DNA of 30,742 nucleotides from JAAYUD01 sp041907665 (GTDB lineage: Bacteria > Bacteroidota > Bacteroidia > Bacteroidales > Bacteroidaceae). The position numbers and the translations under genes were made by a program. The notes beneath the pieces are model-generated. The model saw nothing but the letters and a program-made list of their open reading frames with translations. It did not search any database and was not told where the DNA came from. Location of the stretch: NCBI GenBank assembly GCA_041907665.1, contig JAYRGW010000044.1:1-30742 (forward strand), given 5' to 3'. Positions 24,901 through 30,742 of this stretch are shown here, one piece after another. Every line of letters begins with the position of its first letter. The first letter of the stretch is position 1.

Positions 24901-25598
24901 AAACATCCAAATACCCAATCTATCAGGTTGCATTCGAAGATGGAAACAAATTGATCTTTGCACCTGGTGATGTTAAATTTGTTGATCTTGATGGTGACGG
25001 CTATATTACTCCTGGATCGGGAACAAACGGAGACCCGGGCGATCGCAAAGTGATTGGCAATTCTACTCCTCGATATGAATATAGCTTCCGCTTGGGAGCT
25101 AATTACAAAGGGGTCGACTTTTCTATATTCTGCCAAGGTATTGGTAAACGCAAGATTTGGGGTAGTGGACAATTGGCTATACCTGGCTATAATGCCAAAG
25201 AAGGTGCTATACCCGAGACGTTTGCAAAAGACTATTGGCGAGAGGACCGCACTAATGCTTTTTATCCTCGAGCATGGGATTTGGGCGGTAGCGATACAGG
25301 TTTTGGTATGCAGTGCCAGAGTAAATATCTGTTGAATATGGCATATTTGAGAATCAAGAATATCACTTTGGGATACACTATTCCCAAACAGCTTCTGTCG
25401 CATGTTCTTCTATCGAAGGCTAGAATCTATATCTCATTGGAGAACTTTTTCACATTCGATAAGTTGAGAGGATTACCGGTTGACCCAGAAGCAGTTTCTG
25501 GATATTCGATGTTTTCTACCGATTACAATCTGGGACGAACAGGAACTGGTACTCCAGTGTTCAAGTCGTTGTCTTGCGGTATTCAATTAACTCTTTAA
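21912..25598 (+). CDS. SusC/RagA-family TonB-dependent outer-membrane transporter with STN domain
   Basis: The 1228-residue protein has a signal peptide ending near VYAQ (residue ~26). An STN signalling domain (~27-105: VTINLKNASLKQVLSVIEKQ) comes next, then a carboxypeptidase-regulatory-like domain (~121-190: GLVRDVSGEPIIGASVREKG), the SusC TonB-box-like NEVVVVGYGTQKR (~196-208) and a plug (~210-325). A 22-stranded barrel fills the rest and ends in CGIQLTL. It imports oligosaccharides or other large ligands across the outer membrane using TonB energy, with the SusD lipoprotein as lid. The STN domain, absent in the classical SusC, shows that it also signals to the FecR/ECF pair directly upstream. 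susD follows after 13 bases. Confidence 0.97.
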   Translation: MNGHSKTKCFAVLILLWCFCCMKVYAQEQTVTINLKNASLKQVLSVIEKQTTFRFSYRDVMIDNRKDITISKKDVSVAWVLNTVLKDRNLEYSIISSKSIVISDKPRPKARVETEESQKRKITGLVRDVSGEPIIGASVREKGSGNGTITDIEGHFSLNVNSKAVLVFSYVGYLNREEKASKTMKVTMQEDNKTLNEVVVVGYGTQKRINLTGAVATVDVGKTLDSRPIADIGRGLQGAIPGVNITIPTGEIGSDPLIKIRGQIGSISGNNQPLILLDNVEIPSIQMVNPEDVQSISILKDAASSSIYGSKAAFGVVLITTKSGSRSEKLEISYSNNLSWQNPAKQINMGGIDALQYTLDAQDNRGGTMPAGGFWRINRDSFEKAIEWQKLYGGKVKWNDPVVYGRDWTFDGVDKYGYRTYDAVKAMIKNWTPTISHNLSVSGKSGKTSYNVGLGYLSQSGMSRTAKQDDYKRYNASVSLISEINKYVTIRASSIYSDRNKRYPGVGTTTADPWLYLYRWSPLFPIGVEENGNPLREPSYEMGAANTDNLQNKYYNVNLGATVNINKNWDVKFDYTYDRQTTDKNSSVVSYNAGQTWYAPTSWKDNDGYQVYIDPTTGQVVDTGGIPAYCFPMQEYYSNNTVNYVQNYNKAVDDNTFNVYSTYNLNLGREGQHAFKFMLGMNRVTKKWSEYTGKKTNLIDQENPQFPLASGDQFIDGDRNWEAQLGFFGRINYAYADKYLFEANLRRDGSSKFPSNLRWRWFPSFSAGWVFSNEAFMKPIEKIWSFGKLRASWGSIGDQSVSNTLYKSVLSYDESTWLNASNNYLVEFGTPSLIDKKISWQRIETLNLGADFRFFKNQLGLSFDWYQRNTKDMIIPGESLPVTLGTTAPVGNYGNLRTRGWELSLDFNHRFATGLEINATVSVSDATTEITKGADYQTPWKDRYLSNSYSTGRRYGNIYGYVTDRLFQKSDFVYGADNTIQKTTVIYNGTAHTTNLQTSKYPIYQVAFEDGNKLIFAPGDVKFVDLDGDGYITPGSGTNGDPGDRKVIGNSTPRYEYSFRLGANYKGVDFSIFCQGIGKRKIWGSGQLAIPGYNAKEGAIPETFAKDYWREDRTNAFYPRAWDLGGSDTGFGMQCQSKYLLNMAYLRIKNITLGYTIPKQLLSHVLLSKARIYISLENFFTFDKLRGLPVDPEAVSGYSMFSTDYNLGRTGTGTPVFKSLSCGIQLTL

Positions 25599-25611
25599 AA
25601 TCAAAAATATT

Positions 25612-27474
25612 ATGAAACTAAAAATATCATTCATTTTGATGCTCACGGCTTTGTTTTTTGCTAGTTGTAATGATATACTTGATCGTCCTTCATTAACTAC
25701 TGCAGAAGATGATACGTATTGGACAAACGAAGAAAAGGTTCGACTTTATGCCAATTCTTTTTATTCTTATTTCTTCGTGGGTTACGGAGTGGGATATGAT
25801 ACTACTTATGCTCCGAATGCCAACTATACATTCAATGATGATGCCGTAAGGCTATCCACTCAAGCACAATTTACTCGTTCTGTTCCTACTTCAAAGGGAA
25901 GCACTTCATTAAGTGTGATGTGGGAGAGCGACTTTACGGGCCCTACTTGGAATTTTGCATGGATCAGAAAGGCAAATATCATGATAGATCGTATCAAGGG
26001 CCGTATGCCTCGTGTCTTGTCATCCGAACAATACAATCATTGGATGGGAATTGGACGTTTCTTTAGAGGATTGGAATATGCGCGTTTAGTCAATGTCTTC
26101 GGCAATGTTCCTTACTATAATAGAGAAATTTCGAATACCGATTTGAATGAGCTTTACAAGGATCGTACGCCACGAAACGAAGTGATGGATTCCGTTTACA
26201 ACGATTTCAAATATGCTATGGAAAATGTACGAGTTGATGATGGAGCTCAAAACGTAAACCGTTACATCGTGGCCTCGTTCGTGTCGAGATGGGCATTATA
26301 CGAAGCTAGTTGGCAAAAATATTATTATAAAGACGATACTCGTGCAGTAAAATTTTATAATTTGGCAATCAATGCGGCCGAGATGGTCATGAATAGCGGT
26401 AAGTACGATATAGTGACGGATTTCCGCACATTGTTTGGGTCTACTGATTTGACTAACAATAAGGATTGTATTTTATATCGTAAATACGACTCAACAAAAG
26501 GAATTACGCACTCTATAGCTTCGAGCTGTAATATGTTTTCACCAACAGATGTCGGACCCAATTTGGATTTAATCAAATCTTTCATTTGCGTGGATGGGAA
26601 GGACTGGCAGACTTCTGGTGTCGTCAAAGCCAATGACTTTACTTTGAGTAACCTTATCAAAACAAGAGATCCGCGTTTTGAAGCTAGTTTCTGGGGTGAA
26701 CCTACTCCTAAATCGAAGAGTTGTTACTTATACGTCACCAAATTTATTCCACGCAGTGCCTTGAATTACATCAAGGATGGTACCACTCCAACGGCTGATT
26801 TCCAGAGTAATAAGAACGTTACTGGTTATCCAATAATGAGATATGCCGAGGTCTTACTCAATTGGATCGAAGCAAAGGCCGAATTGGCCACATTAGGTGG
26901 ATCTTCTATTGTGCAAGGTGATATAGACAAATCTATCAACAAGATAAGAAACAGACCATTGGACAGCGAAGCTATTGCTAAAGGAGTACAAAAAACTGCT
27001 CCTATGGATTTGAACAACCTGCCTGACGATCCTGCCAGAGATTCTTCTGTATCTCCTCTTATTTGGGAAATCAGACGTGAAAGAAGAATGGAGTTTGCTT
27101 TCGAATATTCGCGTATCATTGACTTAAGAAGATGGAAAAAGTTACAGTATATGGATACCGATGCTCATAAAGATCTGTTGGTGGGCACATGGGTTAATTT
27201 CATGGCGGAAGTCCCTGACCAACTGAAAGCTGCTAATATAGGTAAAATACGTGTTATAGATGCTAGTGGGAATGTGATAGTCTATAATGGTAGCAATGGT
27301 GCCAAGATGAATGGTTTCTTTTGTCCGGCTGAGAATGTAGGACGTTTGCCTTTCATCAATATACCGAACGTAAATCCGTATCTGTCGCCTATAGGTACTA
27401 CGCAGATATCTACCTATAAAAACAAAGGATACACGCTGACCCAGACCGAAGGTTGGCCTAGTACTACAAATTAA
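25612..27474 (+). CDS. SusD/RagB-family surface lipoprotein
   Basis: The 620-residue lipoprotein has its lipobox ending LFFASC (Cys19), followed by NDILD, a pattern of short acidic residues that in Bacteroidota favours surface display. It has the SusD features: an N-terminal segment starting DRPSLTTAEDDTYW, a helical TPR-like region (WIRKANIMIDRIK, GRFFRGLEYARLVNVFGNVPYY), and the C-terminal MRYAEVLLNWIEAKAEL, IRNRPLD and IRRERRMEFAFEYSRIIDLRRW motifs. It caps the SusC pore and binds the ligand. At 620 residues it is near the long end of the family. It lies 13 bases after susC. Confidence 0.97.
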   Translation: MKLKISFILMLTALFFASCNDILDRPSLTTAEDDTYWTNEEKVRLYANSFYSYFFVGYGVGYDTTYAPNANYTFNDDAVRLSTQAQFTRSVPTSKGSTSLSVMWESDFTGPTWNFAWIRKANIMIDRIKGRMPRVLSSEQYNHWMGIGRFFRGLEYARLVNVFGNVPYYNREISNTDLNELYKDRTPRNEVMDSVYNDFKYAMENVRVDDGAQNVNRYIVASFVSRWALYEASWQKYYYKDDTRAVKFYNLAINAAEMVMNSGKYDIVTDFRTLFGSTDLTNNKDCILYRKYDSTKGITHSIASSCNMFSPTDVGPNLDLIKSFICVDGKDWQTSGVVKANDFTLSNLIKTRDPRFEASFWGEPTPKSKSCYLYVTKFIPRSALNYIKDGTTPTADFQSNKNVTGYPIMRYAEVLLNWIEAKAELATLGGSSIVQGDIDKSINKIRNRPLDSEAIAKGVQKTAPMDLNNLPDDPARDSSVSPLIWEIRRERRMEFAFEYSRIIDLRRWKKLQYMDTDAHKDLLVGTWVNFMAEVPDQLKAANIGKIRVIDASGNVIVYNGSNGAKMNGFFCPAENVGRLPFINIPNVNPYLSPIGTTQISTYKNKGYTLTQTEGWPSTTN

Positions 27475-27507
27475 TAAACAGAATAGGCAATTTTATAAAA
27501 AGATAAA

Positions 27508-28923
27508 ATGATGAAATTAACAAGAAATATCGTTTTTGTTACTGCCTTATTGGGTTTGGTCTTAACTTCTTGTAGCGATTATTACCCCGAGAGCAAAGAA
27601 GAACCTTATGATACTGACCTGAAGACAGTAAAGATAACCAATGCCGGTGCTGATGGTAGTACCGTAGTAACGGGTACTATAGACGAGGCTAATAAGATGA
27701 TCAATTTTCCCCGACTAGATGTTGCATCCAACTTCTCAGGTATTAAAGTCGATGCAGAGGTCTCTGAAGGAGCTCAGCTTCAACAATCGTCTTTCGACTT
27801 TTCAATGGCTGATGATGAAGTGGAGAAGACTTTAATATTAAGGGTGATCAATCACAAAAGATACAAAGATTACTTTATTAAAGTTCGGAAAAATATTCCT
27901 GTATATGGAGCCGATTTTACTAAAGCTACCGTATACAATTATTCAGGTGATCATCTTTATTCCGACTTTACCTCTTTGCTAACTCGTTCGGCGTCGTTCG
28001 ATGGCAATTATGTACTTGTGGTAAGTAGGGCTGCTAATAAACCTCACTTACTCAAAGTATCTGACCTTATGGTTGGAACTCCTAATCCGATACCACTTGA
28101 TCTTACCGGTGTTAGTGGTGGTACTTACCCTTACAATCAGGGTGCATTGGCCAACGGACATGTATACATTGCCACGTTGTCCGGCTCAAAGGCGTCTCCA
28201 CTCAAAATATATTATTGGGATACACCGAACTCTGTTCCCGAGACAATTGCGAATATAAACGTAGCAAGTATTTCGAATAGTGGCAATCGGTATGGTGACA
28301 ATATGTCTGTTAGTATCGATAAGAATGGCAACGGATATATCTTTTTCGGGGATAATGCTTCTACATCTATTTTGAGATTGAGTGTCACTAACCATAAAAC
28401 GATAGACAATCCGGTTGTTCTGCCTTCCAATGCTAATGCAACAGCATTTATGAATGTCAATTGCATTGAAGGAACTTCTCAATATGTCTGGAGCGGCGTA
28501 AGGATACCGGTCGCACTGACTGATGAATCGGTCAATGTGAAGTATGCCATGAACGCTGCAAATATTGCTTCCGAGGCTATAGATCCTAGAATATTCACGT
28601 TCAATAACGAACGCTATCTTATGGTTTGTACCGCAGGATTGGGTAGTGCAAGCAAAGCCACTCCAACGATCTATGTATACAATATCACTCGTGGAAATAC
28701 AATAGAAGACGCTCTAAAGATATTTGATAATAGCGACAACCACAATCCTGTTTACTCGTTTGCATTGGGTGGCTTCGGTAATTCAGCTCCTTCGGCACAA
28801 ACGGGCTATTATGTAGAAAAAGATGCCAATGGTAAAGATAGTAAACTGTATATATTCGGAGCACGTTCTGATTCGGGTTTTGCCATCTGCTCCTTTCCTA
28901 TCAAACAACAAGATGACAATTAA
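27508..28923 (+). CDS. DUF4623-like surface lipoprotein at the SusE position
   Basis: The 471-residue lipoprotein has its lipobox ending VLTSC (Cys22) followed by SDYY. Residues ~35-120 form an Ig-like domain (DLKTVKITNAGADG, DVASNFSGIKVDAEVSEGA) resembling that of the first gene in this window. The rest (~130-465) alternates short strands and GN/DN turns (IDKNGNGYIFFGDNAST, YSFALGGFGNSAPSAQTGYY), suggesting a beta-propeller-like fold; similar proteins carry the DUF4623 label. Its place right after susD suggests a substrate-binding accessory at the cell surface. There is no catalytic motif I can identify. Confidence 0.75.
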   Translation: MMKLTRNIVFVTALLGLVLTSCSDYYPESKEEPYDTDLKTVKITNAGADGSTVVTGTIDEANKMINFPRLDVASNFSGIKVDAEVSEGAQLQQSSFDFSMADDEVEKTLILRVINHKRYKDYFIKVRKNIPVYGADFTKATVYNYSGDHLYSDFTSLLTRSASFDGNYVLVVSRAANKPHLLKVSDLMVGTPNPIPLDLTGVSGGTYPYNQGALANGHVYIATLSGSKASPLKIYYWDTPNSVPETIANINVASISNSGNRYGDNMSVSIDKNGNGYIFFGDNASTSILRLSVTNHKTIDNPVVLPSNANATAFMNVNCIEGTSQYVWSGVRIPVALTDESVNVKYAMNAANIASEAIDPRIFTFNNERYLMVCTAGLGSASKATPTIYVYNITRGNTIEDALKIFDNSDNHNPVYSFALGGFGNSAPSAQTGYYVEKDANGKDSKLYIFGARSDSGFAICSFPIKQQDDN

Positions 28924-28947
28924 TCATAGACTTATTTAAAATTCGAT

Positions 28948-30384
28948 ATGAAACATTTAAAATTAAAACATCTCATTTTTATTGCCATTGCTGCCATTGT
29001 TGCATCTTGTAGCAGCAATAACAATGACGAAGATACAACGGCAACCAAACCGGTGTTGCCTAAGAAAGAACTGCGAGGGGTATGGATGGCTACCGTTTGG
29101 GGGCTCGATTGGCCTATGGGAAATTATGATTCACAGTCTCAGAAAGACCTCTACAAAAGCTATCTCGACCTATTTGCCGCAAATAATATTAATGCTGTAT
29201 TTTTTCAGATTCGTGGGATGGCAGACGCTTTTTACGATTCGCAATATGAGCCGTGGAGCAAAAATATTACAGGCGACGCAACACAAAAGCCGGATTATGA
29301 CGTACTGAAATTTCTCATCGACGAGGCACATAAACGGGGCATTCAGTTTCATGCTTGGATCAATCCTTATCGAATCGCAACTCGCACGAGTCAAAGTGCG
29401 TCGTTTCCCGATTTGGATCCGAAGATCCCTAAAGAATGGGTGAAAGACTATAACAAAATTCGGATATATAATCCTGCTATGCCCGAAGTTCAGAGTCGCA
29501 TAACGGATATTGTCAAGGAGATTATTTCCAAATATGATGTAGATGGTATTCACATGGATGATTATTTTTATCCTGCGCTCGATGCTGACGAAAAGATTAA
29601 TGATGATGCCGAATATGCCACTTATGGAAGTGGCAAATACAACAGCGTAGAAGATTTTAGAAGAGACAACGTGAACAAAGTGGTACAGGCTATTCAGAAA
29701 GTTATTGTCGACACCAAACCGAAAGTTGTATTCTCTATCTCGCCGGCTGCAGACAATGACAATAACTATAACAACCTGTATGCCGATGTTGTAAAATGGT
29801 CGCAAGAAGGTTGGGTAGATGTTATCATACCTCAGTTGTATTTTGCTACCGGCTCTTCTGCAAGTAGTTTTAATCAGCGCCTGTATTGGTGGTCGCAGTT
29901 CACTTACAAGAATGCCTTGATGGTAGGATATGGGTTGTATAAATTCGGAGACCCCACTACAGGAGACAAATTCCAGACATCCGATGATCTTAAAAACCAA
30001 TTCGACTATGCAGCCTCAAAACCCAAAGTACAAGGCAGCATCTTGTATAGCGCTAAGTCTTTATTGGACAATAAGGTGAATATAATGGATGTCATTAAGA
30101 AAGTATACAGCCATCCCGCTCTTCCTCCATTTTTGGGAAGAACTACTGTAGCTGCTCCGTCAGTACCTGCAGATGTCAAAATAAATGGGAACAGTATCGT
30201 ATGGACCGCTGTAAATGGGGCACGGTATGCTATATACAAGAGTAATGGAGCTGGTCAAATGGCCAATTTAGTAGCTATCACATCGAGCACTACATACAGT
30301 TTGTCCGATAAAGGCACTTACTTCGTTACTGCTGTCAATGCAGATAATGTAGAAAGTGATATATCTACCCTGGTCACTTATTGA
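28948..30384 (+). CDS. GHL10-family (DUF187) glycoside-hydrolase-like lipoprotein
   Basis: The 478-residue lipoprotein has its lipobox ending AIVASC (Cys21) followed by SSNNNDED, an acidic stretch typical of surface-exposed Bacteroidota lipoproteins. Residues ~42-370 form a TIM-barrel GHL10 domain: ELRGVWMATVWGLDWP, INAVFFQIRGMADAFYDS, AHKRGIQFHAWINPYRIA, DVDGIHMDDYFYP, SISPAAD and DVIIPQLYF. Candidate catalytic acids include the Asp residues of HMDDYF. A C-terminal fibronectin-type-III-like domain spans ~395-478. The family includes B. subtilis YngK; the substrate is not inferable here. It is the last PUL gene and the only enzyme in it, placed just before the terminator. Confidence 0.9.
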   Translation: MKHLKLKHLIFIAIAAIVASCSSNNNDEDTTATKPVLPKKELRGVWMATVWGLDWPMGNYDSQSQKDLYKSYLDLFAANNINAVFFQIRGMADAFYDSQYEPWSKNITGDATQKPDYDVLKFLIDEAHKRGIQFHAWINPYRIATRTSQSASFPDLDPKIPKEWVKDYNKIRIYNPAMPEVQSRITDIVKEIISKYDVDGIHMDDYFYPALDADEKINDDAEYATYGSGKYNSVEDFRRDNVNKVVQAIQKVIVDTKPKVVFSISPAADNDNNYNNLYADVVKWSQEGWVDVIIPQLYFATGSSASSFNQRLYWWSQFTYKNALMVGYGLYKFGDPTTGDKFQTSDDLKNQFDYAASKPKVQGSILYSAKSLLDNKVNIMDVIKKVYSHPALPPFLGRTTVAAPSVPADVKINGNSIVWTAVNGARYAIYKSNGAGQMANLVAITSSTTYSLSDKGTYFVTAVNADNVESDISTLVTY

Positions 30385-30410
30385 CAACACAGACACGTCG
30401 ATATATAAAG

Positions 30411-30450
30411 CAGCATCCGGCTTTCTATCAAGAATGTCGGATGCTTTTTT
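30411..30450 (+). terminator. rho-independent terminator of the PUL
   Basis: GCATCCG (30413-30419) pairs with CGGATGC (30438-30444), followed directly by TTTTTT. It lies 29 bases after the GHL10 stop. Confidence 0.9.
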
Positions 30451-30495
30451 CTTATTCAAGCCTCTTCTATTGCTTTTCATTGTCATAGATGAAAT

Positions 30496-30742
30496 ACCTC
30501 AGTTCGGGATAAGAGAAGTAAAAAATAGGGGATAAAAAAGTTGGTAATCACAAGAATATTTTGTATATTTATATTTGAAAATCAATAATTTACAAAACAA
30601 ATTCAATATGATTACCAAGGACAAAATTACAGAAATATTTTATATTATCGATGAATTCAGCTCTATATTTGATGCTGAAATAGAGAAGCGCCATCTATTA
30701 TCCACTACAGGGAAAGCCAGACGTATGAGAAAAGCCTCTCTT
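30496..30742 (+). mobile_element. left end of an IS982-type insertion sequence, cut by the window edge
   Basis: The transposase start at 30608 marks an insertion sequence. ACCTCAGTTCGGGATAAG at 30496-30513 is the best candidate for its left terminal repeat, by position and because IS982 ends usually begin with AC. The right end is outside the window, so the boundary and target duplication cannot be checked. It sits just beyond the PUL terminator, so it appears not to interrupt a gene. Confidence 0.5.
30608..30742 (+). CDS. IS982-family transposase, N-terminal 45 codons
   Basis: The frame is open from ATG 30608 to the window edge, with no stop. The sequence begins MITKDKITEIFYIIDEF and continues FDAEIEKRHLL and GKARRMRKASL, a pattern I recognise from the N-terminus of Bacteroidales IS982 transposases. 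The catalytic DDE residues lie further on and are not visible. The A-rich leader lacks an SD. Confidence 0.8.
   Translation, partial: MITKDKITEIFYIIDEFSSIFDAEIEKRHLLSTTGKARRMRKASL

Noticed and set aside
24597..25403. 268-codon minus-strand frame inside the SusC gene
   Set aside because: It lies wholly within a clear SusC barrel and has no start context or recognisable domain.
29170..30000. 276-codon minus-strand frame inside the GHL10 gene
   Set aside because: The plus strand carries conserved GHL10 motifs; the antisense sequence is Ile/Phe-rich without domains.
1..30742. CRISPR array, rRNA, prophage, toxin-antitoxin or restriction genes
   Set aside because: No regularly spaced repeats, rRNA-like sequence or relevant protein families were seen in any part of the window; the CPBP protein alone is not evidence of bacteriocin immunity.

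Overview
This window looks like a chromosomal segment from an AT-rich member of the Bacteroidales (Bacteroidota). The evidence is the many TAnnTTTG -7 promoter boxes (TATCTTTG, TAACTTTG, TACCTTTG), a SusC/SusD pair with its own ECF sigma/FecR switch, PCMD and DUF4623-type surface lipoproteins, and the near absence of Shine-Dalgarno sites. The genus cannot be fixed from the sequence alone.

Layout. (1) 1-3456: a PCMD-type lipoprotein and an outer-membrane beta-barrel protein form a two-gene unit, followed by a PagL-like acyloxyacyl hydrolase. (2) 3516-8224: adenine deaminase, two identical minus-strand tRNA-Asn(GUU) genes, then a PfkB-family (adenosine/ribokinase-like) kinase with an S41 C-terminal processing protease. 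(3) 8243-12922: housekeeping genes in both orientations: an RsmI-like methyltransferase, a CPBP membrane protease, NagB, a flavodiiron protein and a radical SAM protein. (4) 12923-16018: an ABC-F ATPase with a structured leader and a ferredoxin-nitroreductase fusion. (5) 16115-18627: a transketolase/ribose-5-phosphate isomerase B operon of the non-oxidative pentose phosphate pathway. (6) 18904-20115: a small unknown protein and 735 bases of AT-rich, hairpin-containing intergenic DNA. (7) 20116-30384: a small polysaccharide-utilisation-type locus. Its order is ECF sigma, FecR anti-sigma, SusC with an STN signalling domain, SusD, DUF4623-like lipoprotein and GHL10 (DUF187) glycoside-hydrolase-like lipoprotein, ending in a strong terminator. 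(8) The window ends inside an IS982-type insertion sequence.

How the genes work together. In the PUL, ligand arriving at the SusC/SusD outer-membrane pump would be signalled through the STN domain to the FecR protein, which would release the ECF sigma factor to transcribe susCD and the two lipoprotein genes. The only enzyme is GHL10, so the substrate cannot be read from the locus. Tkt and RpiB act in the same pathway and their frames overlap by one base.

The most interesting unexplained signal is upstream of the ABC-F gene. It has a promoter, a five-codon leader ORF (MRINN), and a 13-nt arm overlapping that ORF that is perfectly complementary to 13 nt just before the ABC-F start codon, with alternative pairings between. 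This is the layout of an attenuator controlled by translation of a leader peptide, as seen for some antibiotic-inducible ribosome-protection genes. The family and motif assignments below come from reading the sequence; no database search was run.
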